Assembly: GCA_031290935.1 (NCBI GenBank)
Contig: JAISLK010000056.1
Span: 1 to 34,210 of the forward strand
Direction: 5' to 3'
DNA length: 34,210 nt
Source: Prevotellaceae bacterium
Lineage (GTDB): Bacteria; Bacteroidota; Bacteroidia; Bacteroidales; UBA932
Below, in pieces: positions 7,231-15,433 of the stretch. Under the pieces are notes generated by a model. The model ran no database searches. It worked only from the letters and a program-made list of their open reading frames with translations, and was not told the DNA's origin. Within the stretch, counting starts at the first letter, position 1. Each line of letters begins with the position of its first letter. The position numbers were made by a program, and so were the translations under genes.

Positions 7231-7270
7231 AAGTTGTAAGTCTTTTTAGTCATAAGTTGCAAGTCATAAA
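7205..7270. repeat. Degenerate TAAGTCA-type heptamers at uppS start
   Basis: The plus strand shows repeated TTGTAAGTC, AGTCATAAG and GCAAGTCATAA blocks (on the minus strand, ACTTATG and ACTTACA units). Several units are exactly 7 bp. The run straddles the uppS start codon and supplies three ATGs on the minus strand, only one of which is the chosen start. Confidence 0.65.
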
Positions 7271-7271
7271 C

Positions 7272-7287
7272 GGGCTGGCGCCAGCCC
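7272..7287. repeat. 16-bp perfect palindrome
   Basis: GGGCTGGCGCCAGCCC is perfectly self-complementary. It lies between porG and uppS beside the heptamer run. Similar GGCGCC-centred inverted repeats lie beside other heptamer runs at 5606-5615 and 23907-23934. There is no adjoining T tract on either strand, so it is not a typical terminator. Confidence 0.6.
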
Positions 7288-7307
7288 ATATCACCACCTC
7301 AAAATGC

Positions 7308-8066
7308 TTATTTTTCCACCCGTATTCCTTTCAACGGGAAGATAAGCGGTTCATGGCGGTTATAGGCGGCGCAAGCGCGGCCTTCGTTGAGGCGGTAAGT
7401 AAAGGTTATCCCGACCGTTCCAATCCAGTCTTTGTTGATAGCCCACGACCCGGGTTTCCCTTTGTAGTAATCCAGCCCGTCGCTGAATGTTTTCCGCATC
7501 AGCCATTCCGCCCCCAGGGTAAACCGCGTGAAGATGGCCAGCTTTGCGCCTACCCCCAGCAAGAGATAGCCGCCCAGCGTTTGCATTTCCTCTTCACTTA
7601 CAAATATGTTTTTGTCGGGCGAGAGTCCGGTAAAGCCTAATCCCCCCACGAGGTAAGGCGACCATCGCTGCCGTTTCCGGAAGTCCGTTACATTCATCGG
7701 CAGAAAGCCGATTTCAACGGCGCACTCCATCATAATCATTGACCGCGCGAATGTCCATTGTTCGCCGGCATTGTCGGGCGGCATATCCGTCCGTAACATC
7801 CGGCCGCGCAATTCGCCGAAAGTAATTTCGCCGCGCAGGGAATGACGGTCGTCAAAATGGTAACGGTAAAAAGGGCCGACCAGAAAAGTAAGGTTCCGGA
7901 ACAGGGAATAATTATCCGTTAAATCGCCCAAATAGAAAGCGCTGCCGGCAGTCATGCCTATATCGTGCGGCTCCGGCCGAAAATAGCTCAAAGGCTGTGC
8001 TCCGGCAACCAAAGAAGAAAAAAATGCCAAAACACAGAATATTTTTTTTCGGGCTAACTGCGCCAT
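7308..8066 (-). CDS. porG: Type IX secretion outer-membrane protein PorG
   Basis: The 252-residue protein has a signal peptide (hydrophobic residues 9-21, ending VAGAQP) and then alternating beta-strand sequence. It starts with HDIGMTAGSAFYLGDLTD, the pattern at the start of PorG-type (DUF6089) outer-membrane barrels. Later strands include LVGPFYRYHFDDRHSLRGEITFG and a C-terminal strand GTVGITFTYRL. PorG is a barrel linked to the PorK/PorN ring of the type IX secretion system. The call rests on this start and on position: porG directly precedes uppS in Porphyromonas gingivalis, and nadK lies upstream here. A general small outer-membrane barrel role is the fallback. The presence of a type IX cargo protein at 24.1 kb supports a working secretion system. 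Confidence 0.72.
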   Translation of the reverse strand: MAQLARKKIFCVLAFFSSLVAGAQPLSYFRPEPHDIGMTAGSAFYLGDLTDNYSLFRNLTFLVGPFYRYHFDDRHSLRGEITFGELRGRMLRTDMPPDNAGEQWTFARSMIMMECAVEIGFLPMNVTDFRKRQRWSPYLVGGLGFTGLSPDKNIFVSEEEMQTLGGYLLLGVGAKLAIFTRFTLGAEWLMRKTFSDGLDYYKGKPGSWAINKDWIGTVGITFTYRLNEGRACAAYNRHEPLIFPLKGIRVEK

Positions 8067-8113
8067 TCGTGGTGTTGCTATAAAATGTTTGGACTTAATA
8101 CTTTTTTTATGGT

Positions 8114-8992
8114 TTAATGTATATTCCGCTTATCCCTTCCCCATGAAAGTTTGTCGCTCATGGTATCAAAAAAATTACTGCCGTGCAAACGGATAATGCG
8201 CAGAGCAAAACCGGCCTTGCATACGGTGAATTGCGCACCCGGGTTTATTTCTATCAACTGGTTGTCTATAGTAAGAAAAGCATTGCTGTCGCGGGTTTCG
8301 ACCGTAATGTCCAGCAGGGTGTCGTCGGAAATGACTAATGAACGTACGTTTAAATTGTGCGGGGCGATGGGCGAAATAATGAAACTCCGGGACGTCGGCA
8401 CTACAATCGGCCCGCCAACGCTCATGGAATAGGCGGTAGAGCCGGTGGGCGTAGCGACTAATAAACCGTCCGACCAGTAAACCGGTAACTTTTCGCCGTC
8501 CAGTTGCACGTGCACGCCAATCATGGCGGGGCTGTGCCGCTGGATGCCTATTTCATTGAGCGCATACGGGTAGACCGCAGCAGGTAAAATCGCGCTTTTC
8601 ACTTCCAGCAGCGTGCGGTTTTCTATGGTATATTTTTTTTCTAAAATCGCATCCAGCGCCTGCGGCAGAGCGTCGAGCGGGGCGGCGGACAAAAAGCCCA
8701 ACCGTCCCTGATTGATTCCGATAACCGGGATGCCGCTGTCGCGCACATGCGGTAAGCTGCCCAGCAACGTGCCGTCGCCGCCAATGCTTATCAGGCAAGC
8801 CGTTCCGTCCGGCGGCAACCGGTCGAAGGTAACGGCGCGGGGAATGATTATGCCATACGCCTGGTGCAAAAAATCATAAAACGGACGATAGAACGAAAAC
8901 GTTACCGCCCGCGCCTGCAACAGCTTTATGGCCGCATGCATCTGCGCCGACAAGTCGGTGGTAAATGCCCGGCCGTATAATGCAATTTTCAT
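8114..8992 (-). CDS. nadK: NAD kinase NadK
   Basis: The 292-residue product has the normal NadK length. It makes NADP from NAD and ATP in the cytoplasm. Diagnostic motifs are ISIGGDGTLLGS (GGDG nucleotide site), GINQGRLGFLS, NEIGIQR, and the long DGLLVATPTGSTAYSMSVGG block that binds NAD. The C-terminus ends in LHGSNFFDTMSDKLSWGRD, common in Bacteroidota NadK. It is 47 bases upstream of porG and 50 bases downstream of the carbonic anhydrase-like gene, consistent with a shared transcript. Confidence 0.96.
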   Translation of the reverse strand: MKIALYGRAFTTDLSAQMHAAIKLLQARAVTFSFYRPFYDFLHQAYGIIIPRAVTFDRLPPDGTACLISIGGDGTLLGSLPHVRDSGIPVIGINQGRLGFLSAAPLDALPQALDAILEKKYTIENRTLLEVKSAILPAAVYPYALNEIGIQRHSPAMIGVHVQLDGEKLPVYWSDGLLVATPTGSTAYSMSVGGPIVVPTSRSFIISPIAPHNLNVRSLVISDDTLLDITVETRDSNAFLTIDNQLIEINPGAQFTVCKAGFALRIIRLHGSNFFDTMSDKLSWGRDKRNIH

Positions 8993-9042
8993 GATGATTT
9001 CTAATTTCCGGTTTTAAAAATGATTATTTATATTTAATCCTG

Positions 9043-9549
9043 TTACGCGAACCATTCCTTGTAATGCAGATAGCCGGCGGCGTTGTTGCGCGCCATTTCG
9101 ATAGTTTTCTCATCGCTGTCTTTGACTTTTTTTGCCGGAAGCCCCGCATATACGCCGGGTTCCAACGTAACATTACTTAGTACTACGGCGCCGGCGGCAA
9201 TAATTGTATTGTCGGGAATAACGGCATTGTCCATTAAAATGGCGCCCATGCCGACAAGTACATTGTTTCCGATTTTTGCACCGTGAATAATGGCATTGTG
9301 CCCTACGCTTACATCGTCGCCGATTTCCACCACCGACCGTTCATACAGGGTATGCAATACCGCCCCGTCCTGAATGTTCACGCGGTGGCCGAGGCGGATA
9401 CTGTTTACGTCGCCGCGCAGTACCGCGCCGTACCAGATACTGCAATCGTCGCCCATCACCACATCGCCGACAACCACCGCCGTCTCGGCTATAAAACAGT
9501 TTTTCCCTGTCGCCGGCGTTATTCCCCGCACAGCACGTATTACAGACAT
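9043..9549 (-). CDS. Gamma-carbonic anhydrase-like hexapeptide protein
   Basis: The 168-residue protein is built of hexapeptide repeats (left-handed beta helix), for example IGDDVSVGHNAIIHGAKIG and VLVGMGAILMDNAVI. It has the three histidines that bind metal in gamma-carbonic anhydrases (His66 in DGAVLHTL, His84 and His89 in VGHNAIIHG), and RGDVNSIRLG before them. Members of this YrdA/PaaY/Cam-like family are trimers; some hydrate carbon dioxide, others act on thioesters or have no known activity. The start is supported by an AGGAG ribosome site and a weak promoter just upstream. It sits between tamL and nadK. Confidence 0.88.
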   Translation of the reverse strand: MSVIRAVRGITPATGKNCFIAETAVVVGDVVMGDDCSIWYGAVLRGDVNSIRLGHRVNIQDGAVLHTLYERSVVEIGDDVSVGHNAIIHGAKIGNNVLVGMGAILMDNAVIPDNTIIAAGAVVLSNVTLEPGVYAGLPAKKVKDSDEKTIEMARNNAAGYLHYKEWFA

Positions 9550-9554
9550 ATTTT

Positions 9555-9581
9555 CTCCTCTTAAAAATTTGCGTAAAGATA
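9555..9581 (-). promoter_or_regulatory. Ribosome site and weak -7 box of the carbonic anhydrase-like gene
   Basis: On the minus strand AGGAG (9559 to 9555) lies six bases before the ATG, an unusually clear Shine-Dalgarno site for this window. TATCTTTA (9581 to 9574) lies farther upstream, one base off the -7 consensus. The gene may be expressed both from here and by read-through from tamL. Confidence 0.5.
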
Positions 9582-9625
9582 CAACTTAATTTTGGTACGT
9601 TCAACCGGAGAATGCCAGTGGAAAA

Positions 9626-11938
9626 TTAAAACGGGTACCCTACGCCGAAATGCAGCGACAGGTTTTGCAGCGCAAGTATATTGCGGTAATTCGTCCATCC
9701 CGTGTACTGCCGCGGGTCGTAAAGTTTGGCGCCGACGTCAAACCGGATAATCAGGAAGTCAAAATTCAAGCGAAGGCCGAAACCGGTGTTCAGGGCGATT
9801 TGCCTTAAAAAGGTAGCGGCGTTGAATACCGCCGATTCGGTAGCTTCCGCGTAATTCAATGACCACACGTTCCCGGCGTCAAGGAATAATGCGCCTTCAA
9901 ACATGCTGCTGATGCTGAAACGGTATTCCACATTCGCTTCCAGTTTAAAATCGCCCACCTGGTTGGGAATGGAAAACGTGGAATCCATTGCCGCAGCGCC
10001 CGGCCCTACGGTGCGCGATTGCCATCCCCGCAGACTGTAAGCGCCGCCGGAAAAATAGACCTCTTCATAGGGCAATGAAATAGAATTGCCGTAAGCGCGG
10101 CCAATGCCTGCAAATAAACGATAAGCAACAGTATGCCTGTCATTCAACACCAGATAATGCGAAAAGTTCACATCGGTTTTCAAGTATTGCGAATAAGGCG
10201 TTCCCCCTATCATGTAATTCCTGTTTTGGGGATTATAAGTCCATGCTTTATTAAATACACTTAGCAGATTGCCCGCCGAGCCGACCGTCCAGCGTAACTG
10301 CACGGAATGGGACTTGTTCGACGGCTGGCGGGTACTGTACAAAAACGAGGCGTTGGCGCCCAGTACAAAATGGTCTTCATACCGGTTACGCAAATAGGGG
10401 TTGCTTAATGTAGAACGATAAAATTCCCCGCTCATGTTAAACAGCTTGACAATACTCAAATTGAGCAAATTTATCGCATAGGATAACTGCGGTTTTGTCC
10501 GCCAGCTGTACCCCAGGAGGAACGCCAGCGAATTGCGCGTATATTCCGGCCGCAGCTGGTAATTATAAGAAGTGGTAAATTCCGTTTGCGGCGAATACGT
10601 ATTAAAATACCGATGAATAAAGGGAAAGAAAAATTTGGGGGCGCCGACAGTTCCCGATACCCCCAATTCGTTTGAACGTTTCCTGCTGTCGCCAATATGG
10701 AACGGATCAAATTGAAAATTTTCGGACAGGCTGATATTAAACCACTCCGCACCGCCGAAAATATTACGATGATAATAGCTCAACGCCGGCGATACCCCGA
10801 GCAGCCCAAGGCTGCTCATCGACGCTTCCATATTCAGCTTAAAACCCTGCGCCGCCCCGGGAGTAAGATAAATAATACAATCTATCAACGTATCGCCGGT
10901 GGCGGCGGGCGCACGCTGGAAATTAATCGCAATAATCCGGAACAAACGCAGATTGGAAAAATTCGCATAGGTTTGCGTATTCTCATCCCCGTTGTAATAA
11001 TCCCCCGGCTTAATAGTATTCGCCGCCAGCAGCAACCCGGTATGCACGGGCTGCCGCTGGCGGTAGCATACATAAATATTCCCCCCTGGAGAATGCTCGG
11101 CGAGAACCTCCGTATAGCCGCGCATGTAACCGCTATCGGTAGACGCCTCTACAGCGTCGTATTGCGTATAAATTTTCACAGTGCGTATACGGAACTGTTT
11201 ATGGTACCCCAGCGAATCAATAGCCTCGGGCGGCTCGTTTATATTTAAAAGAACGGTTACATCCGCGCGGTTATTGCCCCCCAGCGTATCGGCATCGAAA
11301 GAAATCAGCGTCCGGCGGAACGACGAAAACCCCTTGGCATGCATGGACGCTTCGATACGCTCCCGCTCCCGCTCCAGCAACTGCAACGAAAGCGGCAACC
11401 CTTTTTCAAGCAGACTATGCACCGTATCACCCAGAATAAACGGACGAAGAATACTGTCCCCTATCCGGTAACGAACAGTATTCAACCTAACCTGCTCGCC
11501 CGGCGAAACGGTATAATATACGCTCGCCTTATGCCCGCGATACACCACCGTATCCTCCACCCTCGCATTATAGTACCCCAGAGAATGAAGATATTGCCCG
11601 ATATTATTAACGCTGCTGCCAACCAGCGAAGAATCAAACACCACAGGAGCCTCCCCGATTTTTTTCATTGCCCGGCCCAGCCAGCAACTGTCACACTTCG
11701 GACTCGCATTATAAATACCCAAATAAAGCTTGATATTAAGCAACGACGGCCTGTTCGCCTGCTGACGAATATAGGGAACCACCTTCTTCGCCGTTATAGC
11801 ACCGGAACCGGCGACACGCACCTCATTCTTCGCCAGCAAATAATCACCCTCCGCCAAGTAACGGGCCGAACTGCAAGACGAAAACAAAACCAGTAAAAAA
11901 ATACCGCTCCCGACTATATATATAAGACTTCTCAACAC
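9626..11938 (-). CDS. tamL: TamL, BamA/TamA-type outer-membrane lipoprotein
   Basis: The 770-residue protein has an N-terminal lipoprotein signal (hydrophobic residues 5-19, LFSSC with Cys22). POTRA-like segments follow to about residue 350, for example LHSLGYYNARVEDTVVY. The rest is a BamA-type barrel. In the barrel, GGAYSLRGWQSRTVGPG holds the RGW/RGF motif of loop 6, and the protein ends in an aromatic residue (HFGVGYPF), as barrel proteins do. A lipidated TamA relative is the Bacteroidota TamL, which works with TamB in outer-membrane biogenesis. No tamB is visible here. It follows the DUF4254 gene by 39 bases and probably shares its transcript. The DNA of the first third of this gene begins the C-rich plus-strand block. 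Confidence 0.87.
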   Translation of the reverse strand: MLRSLIYIVGSGIFLLVLFSSCSSARYLAEGDYLLAKNEVRVAGSGAITAKKVVPYIRQQANRPSLLNIKLYLGIYNASPKCDSCWLGRAMKKIGEAPVVFDSSLVGSSVNNIGQYLHSLGYYNARVEDTVVYRGHKASVYYTVSPGEQVRLNTVRYRIGDSILRPFILGDTVHSLLEKGLPLSLQLLERERERIEASMHAKGFSSFRRTLISFDADTLGGNNRADVTVLLNINEPPEAIDSLGYHKQFRIRTVKIYTQYDAVEASTDSGYMRGYTEVLAEHSPGGNIYVCYRQRQPVHTGLLLAANTIKPGDYYNGDENTQTYANFSNLRLFRIIAINFQRAPAATGDTLIDCIIYLTPGAAQGFKLNMEASMSSLGLLGVSPALSYYHRNIFGGAEWFNISLSENFQFDPFHIGDSRKRSNELGVSGTVGAPKFFFPFIHRYFNTYSPQTEFTTSYNYQLRPEYTRNSLAFLLGYSWRTKPQLSYAINLLNLSIVKLFNMSGEFYRSTLSNPYLRNRYEDHFVLGANASFLYSTRQPSNKSHSVQLRWTVGSAGNLLSVFNKAWTYNPQNRNYMIGGTPYSQYLKTDVNFSHYLVLNDRHTVAYRLFAGIGRAYGNSISLPYEEVYFSGGAYSLRGWQSRTVGPGAAAMDSTFSIPNQVGDFKLEANVEYRFSISSMFEGALFLDAGNVWSLNYAEATESAVFNAATFLRQIALNTGFGLRLNFDFLIIRFDVGAKLYDPRQYTGWTNYRNILALQNLSLHFGVGYPF

Positions 11939-11977
11939 ACCCTCAAATTTACATAAACAAACTTGCCACCCTTCCCC

Positions 11978-12598
11978 TCACCCCATCTTCCCATACAACA
12001 CCGGATTCAACGAAGGATCATTATACATCTTCATCTGCCGGTACACCTTCATATACTTGCGCCCGGCAGCAATATCCTCCAGCAACTGATCAATAGCCAC
12101 AGAAAGATCACGCTGCTGCTCCACCAGTATACCCCACTTCTCCCGGCACTGCTCACGATGCGCCGCACCCGCATCGCACCGCTCCGCCTCCTGACGCATG
12201 TGATAAATCTTAAGCACAAGAATAGACAACCGGTCAACTGCCCAGGCCGGACTCTCCGTATTAACAGTCGCCCACGGAAGCGGCTCCACCCCCGCATACT
12301 GCGCCAAAAAATAACTGTCAATCACCTCCACCAAATCCGTACGCTCCTGATTCAAACGATCAATACGACGCTTTACCAGCAACGCCGCCCCCGGATCTAT
12401 CACAGGATTCCGGATAATATCCTCCAGATGCCACTGCACCGTATCAATCCAGCTCTTCAAAAACAGATAATAATCCACAGACTTATACTCATAAGGATTT
12501 TGAACCTCCGCATCCACACTGTCCGTAAGATGATAACAGTCGACACAGGCAGAAAAAACACCATTACAACGCTCAGTAAAAGACATACACTCCAACAT
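11978..12598 (-). CDS. DUF4254-family protein
   Basis: The 206-residue protein matches the DUF4254 family of Bacteroidota: a soluble, mostly helical protein with WIDTVQWHLEDIIRNP near the start. Also seen are INRLNQ-like RIDRLNQERTDLVEVID, then SPAWAVDRLSILVLKIYHM, and DQLLEDIAAGRKYMKVYRQ late in the chain. No function is known. There is no signal peptide, so it is presumably cytoplasmic. In other genomes the family often lies near glycosyltransferase genes; here it sits 12 bases after a prenyl synthase and before tamL. An alternative ATG (codon 5, at 12586) begins MSFTERC and is preceded by TTGGAG on the minus strand; either start is possible. Codons end mostly in G or T, unlike most genes in the window. 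Confidence 0.78.
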   Translation of the reverse strand: MLECMSFTERCNGVFSACVDCYHLTDSVDAEVQNPYEYKSVDYYLFLKSWIDTVQWHLEDIIRNPVIDPGAALLVKRRIDRLNQERTDLVEVIDSYFLAQYAGVEPLPWATVNTESPAWAVDRLSILVLKIYHMRQEAERCDAGAAHREQCREKWGILVEQQRDLSVAIDQLLEDIAAGRKYMKVYRQMKMYNDPSLNPVLYGKMG

Positions 12599-12610
12599 AA
12601 AAAATCCACA

Positions 12611-13588
12611 CTAATGCTTGCGCCCAACAAGCTTCTCCGCAAACTGCCGCATATACTCCTTACGCCCCGGCGCCACATCCACCGTATCCAGCAACGCCAG
12701 CGCCCGCTCATAATAACCCGCAATATGCCCCTCCACCTGCTGCCGTATCTGCAACCGACGATAAATATCCAGCATACTCCTTATCTTCTCCTCCACCGAA
12801 ACCCCCTTCCCCGTCAAAAGCGAAAACAAATCCCGCTTATCACTCCCCGACGCCTGCTGCATAGCCAGCAAAAGAAGAAACGTCTTCTTATTACACGCAA
12901 TATCATGACCAATAACCTTCCCGAAAATATCAGCATCCCCATACACATCCAGCAAATCATCCTGAATCTGAAAAGCAACCCCCAGCAACCGCCCAAACTC
13001 ATACATACCCGCAACATGCTGAGAACTCGCCCCACCCGCAATAGCCCCAATCTTCGCCGCCGCCGCCAGCAACACCGCCGTCTTCCGCTCAACCATCTGC
13101 AAATACTCCTCCTCACTGATAACCGCATGACGCTCATAATTCATATCCAGTTGCTGCCCCTCACACACCTGCGCCGCCGTCTCATTAAACAACCGCAACA
13201 CCTCCGGCAAATAAACAGGATCAACCTCACAAATATACCGGTACGCAGCAATACACATCACATCCCCCGAAAGAATCGCACTGTTCACATCCCACTTCCG
13301 ATGCACCGTCGCCTGATTCCGCCGCAACACCGCATTATCCATAATATCATCATGCACCAGCGTAAACGCATGAAAAAGCTCCAGCCCCACCGCCGGAAAC
13401 AGCACCCTGTTATCTATCCGCTCCGAAAACAAATTACAGGAAAGCACACAAAGCATCGGACGAACACGCTTACCCCCCATCGACATCACATAAGACACCG
13501 GCCCGTAAAGCTCCTGCGGCTCCCCCGGAACATGCAGATTCCTTATCACCCTGTCCACCCACTCACGCACCTCAGAAATTGAATACAT
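12611..13588 (-). CDS. Trans-prenyl diphosphate synthase
   Basis: The 325-residue protein is a class I polyprenyl synthetase that builds a linear isoprenoid diphosphate. The first aspartate-rich motif is HDDIMDNAVLRR and the second is FQIQDDLLDVYGD; GGKRVRPML precedes the first as in the family. Product length cannot be read with certainty, so it may be farnesyl/geranylgeranyl or a longer, quinone-type chain. The start at 13588 (MYSISEVREW) is chosen because the longer frame to 13681 would run back through the TACCTTTG promoter at 13616-13609. It heads the run to DUF4254 and tamL. Codons favour G and T in the third place because the whole local minus strand is G/T-rich. Confidence 0.92.
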   Translation of the reverse strand: MYSISEVREWVDRVIRNLHVPGEPQELYGPVSYVMSMGGKRVRPMLCVLSCNLFSERIDNRVLFPAVGLELFHAFTLVHDDIMDNAVLRRNQATVHRKWDVNSAILSGDVMCIAAYRYICEVDPVYLPEVLRLFNETAAQVCEGQQLDMNYERHAVISEEEYLQMVERKTAVLLAAAAKIGAIAGGASSQHVAGMYEFGRLLGVAFQIQDDLLDVYGDADIFGKVIGHDIACNKKTFLLLLAMQQASGSDKRDLFSLLTGKGVSVEEKIRSMLDIYRRLQIRQQVEGHIAGYYERALALLDTVDVAPGRKEYMRQFAEKLVGRKH

Positions 13589-13608
13589 ATACAAAATTAT
13601 AAGCGCCG

Positions 13609-13616
13609 CAAAGGTA
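13609..13616 (-). promoter_or_regulatory. -7 box for the prenyl synthase operon
   Basis: On the minus strand this reads TACCTTTG, matching TAnnTTTG, 20 bases before the ATG at 13588. It rules out the longer upstream start. Confidence 0.65.
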
Positions 13617-13699
13617 ATAAAAATTTCAAAACCCCCAAACTCCAAAACCCAACACCGCCACCACCATTCATAACCCATCACTTAAAATTTAAAAAATTT

Positions 13700-13730
13700 T
13701 TTGCCAATCTAAAAAAACTTCCTACCTTTG
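13700..13730 (+). promoter_or_regulatory. Consensus promoter of the export operon
   Basis: TTTG at 13700-13703 is separated by exactly 19 bases from TACCTTTG at 13723-13730, matching the Bacteroidota consensus of TTTG-N19-TAnnTTTG. It drives a leader of about 190 bases before the HlyD-type gene and is one of the two most complete promoters in the window. Confidence 0.8.
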
Positions 13731-13740
13731 CACCGCTCTG

Positions 13741-13924
13741 CAGAAAACCCCGTCACATTCCCCGGAGAAAAAAACAAAAACCACCCAAACGAAAACAAAA
13801 ACGGAGCAAAGGAGATTAAAAACGGAGCAAAGGAGATTAAACACAAACTAACTTAAAACAAACCCGTTAACAACCACGCGCCACCCCGAAACCCGGCACC
13901 CTGAAATATTGAAAGCTTTAAACA
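13741..13924 (+). other. Long A/C-rich leader of the export operon
   Basis: About 185 bases separate the promoter from the first codon. The leader is almost devoid of T and G runs and contains an exact 21-bp tandem duplication at 13800-13841. I see no riboswitch-like fold, no terminator and no short reading frame with a ribosome site. Confidence 0.55.
13800..13841 (+). repeat. Exact 21-bp tandem duplication
   Basis: Two identical 21-bp units (13800-13820, 13821-13841) start AACGGAGC and end AGGAGATTAAA. Each includes an AAGGAG ribosome-site-like core, but the nearest ATG is more than 80 bases away. The 21-bp unit length is shared with the arrays at 23769 and 33981. Confidence 0.85.
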
Positions 13925-15421
13925 ATGAAAATAATGAAAAAGAAAAAATGGCTCATCATCGCAGGAACCCTCCTCGCAGCGCTCCTCATCTGGACCCTCG
14001 CCCTCTCCCCCAACAACGCCGCCACAGAACAGGAAGTAAAAGTCATGCGCGGCGCCTTTGAAGTCATCATCGCCACCACCGGCGAACTCAAAGCCCAAAG
14101 CATGGAACGCATCGAAGGCCCCGAAGGCCTCCGGGCACGCAGCATCCGCCTCCAGGAAATAAAAATCCAGGACCTCGTACCGGAAGGAACCATCGTCAAA
14201 AAAGGCGACTACGTCGCCACCCTCGACCGCTCCGCCGCAGCCAACCGCCAAAAAGACCTCGAAGACGACGTCGAAAAAGTACGCGCCCAGCTCGAACGCA
14301 CCCTCCTCGACACCTCCCTCAACCTCCGCGGCATCCGGAACAACCTCGTCAACCTCAAATTTGACATGGAAGAAAAACAAATTGCCGTAGAACAGTCCGT
14401 ATACGAACCCCCCGCCACCCAGCGCCAGGCCCTCAACAACCTCGAACGCGCAGAACGCGCCTACCAGCAGGAACTGCAAAACTACACCCTCAAAGAAGCC
14501 CAGGCACAGGGACAAATTAAAGACGTTACCATCAACCTCTACCAAAAAGAACGGGAACTCCAGGAACTCCTCAACGTCTTAGACCAGTTTATCATCCGCG
14601 CCCCCAAAGACGGCATGGTCATCTACTACCGCGAATGGGGCGGCGAAAAACGCAAAGTCGGCTCCAGCATCTCCCCCTGGGACGCCGTCATCGCCACCCT
14701 CCCCGACCTCTCCGTAATGGAATCAAAAACCTACGTAAACGAAATCGACATCAGCAAAGTCAAACGGGGGCAACCGGTACGCATCGGCGTAGACGCATTC
14801 CCCGAAAAACAATACACCGGCATCATCACCGAAGTATCCAACGTCGGCGAACAACTCAAAAACGCCGACGCCAAAGTATTCGAAGTAATCGTACGCGTAA
14901 ACGAAAGCGACCCGATTCTGCGCCCCTCCATGACCACATCCAACAAAATCATCACCGCCGCTTACGACGACGTACGCTACGTCCCCCTCGAAGCCCTCTT
15001 CGGCGCGGACACCATGACCTACGTCTACCGCACTAACGGCATCCGCCAGGTAGTAGTCCCCGGCGAAATGAACGACAACTTCCGCGTAATAGAACAGGGA
15101 CTCGAAGAAGGCGACGAAATCTACCTCTCCTTACCGCAAAACGCCGAAAACTTCCGCCTTGCCGGAACAGAATACATCGACATCCTCAAACAGCGCGCAA
15201 AAGAAAAGAAAGAAGCCGAAGAAAAACAACAAAGAGAAATAGCAGAACAGGAAAAGAAAATGCAGGAAATGCTGGAAAGCATGATGCAGCCCCCCGCACC
15301 CGCCGCCCAGGGACAGGGACAAAGAAAACGGAGAGAAAACACGGGAAATGCCGGAAAAAATAACGCAGCCGTCGACTCCATCCGCACAAAACCCCACACA
15401 CCCGCACCGGTAAATAACTAA
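13925..15421 (+). CDS. HlyD/RND-type periplasmic adaptor of an export pump
   Basis: The 498-residue protein has one N-terminal membrane anchor (residues 9-27) after a lysine-rich start. The beta-barrel/lipoyl part includes EVIIATTGELKAQ and VPEGTIVKKGDYVATLDRS, followed by a coiled-coil hairpin (about 95-215) and the returning lipoyl half IIRAPKDGMVIYY. It is a membrane-fusion adaptor that bridges an inner-membrane permease and a TolC-like channel. An unusual charged tail (about residues 420-498) has a K/E/Q-rich helix, then a Pro/Ala/Gln stretch and a basic end. ATG 13925 or 13934 are both possible starts. The permease gene follows after 12 bases. Codons are strongly C- and A-ending (CTC for Leu), unlike the CTG-rich transporter at 2 kb. 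Confidence 0.9.
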   Translation: MKIMKKKKWLIIAGTLLAALLIWTLALSPNNAATEQEVKVMRGAFEVIIATTGELKAQSMERIEGPEGLRARSIRLQEIKIQDLVPEGTIVKKGDYVATLDRSAAANRQKDLEDDVEKVRAQLERTLLDTSLNLRGIRNNLVNLKFDMEEKQIAVEQSVYEPPATQRQALNNLERAERAYQQELQNYTLKEAQAQGQIKDVTINLYQKERELQELLNVLDQFIIRAPKDGMVIYYREWGGEKRKVGSSISPWDAVIATLPDLSVMESKTYVNEIDISKVKRGQPVRIGVDAFPEKQYTGIITEVSNVGEQLKNADAKVFEVIVRVNESDPILRPSMTTSNKIITAAYDDVRYVPLEALFGADTMTYVYRTNGIRQVVVPGEMNDNFRVIEQGLEEGDEIYLSLPQNAENFRLAGTEYIDILKQRAKEKKEAEEKQQREIAEQEKKMQEMLESMMQPPAPAAQGQGQRKRRENTGNAGKNNAAVDSIRTKPHTPAPVNN

Positions 15422-15433
15422 CCGCCCCGAATT

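Noticed and set aside
11963-13582. A 539-codon open frame on the plus strand, rich in Arg, His and Pro
   Set aside because: It lies antisense to the DUF4254 and prenyl synthase genes. Its odd composition and lack of stops follow from the C/A-rich plus strand. The minus-strand genes have clear family motifs and a promoter.
13589-13681. Longer start for the prenyl synthase (31 extra residues)
   Set aside because: The extension would be read from DNA holding the TACCTTTG promoter box and has an odd Trp-rich sequence; the family begins near MYSISEVREW.
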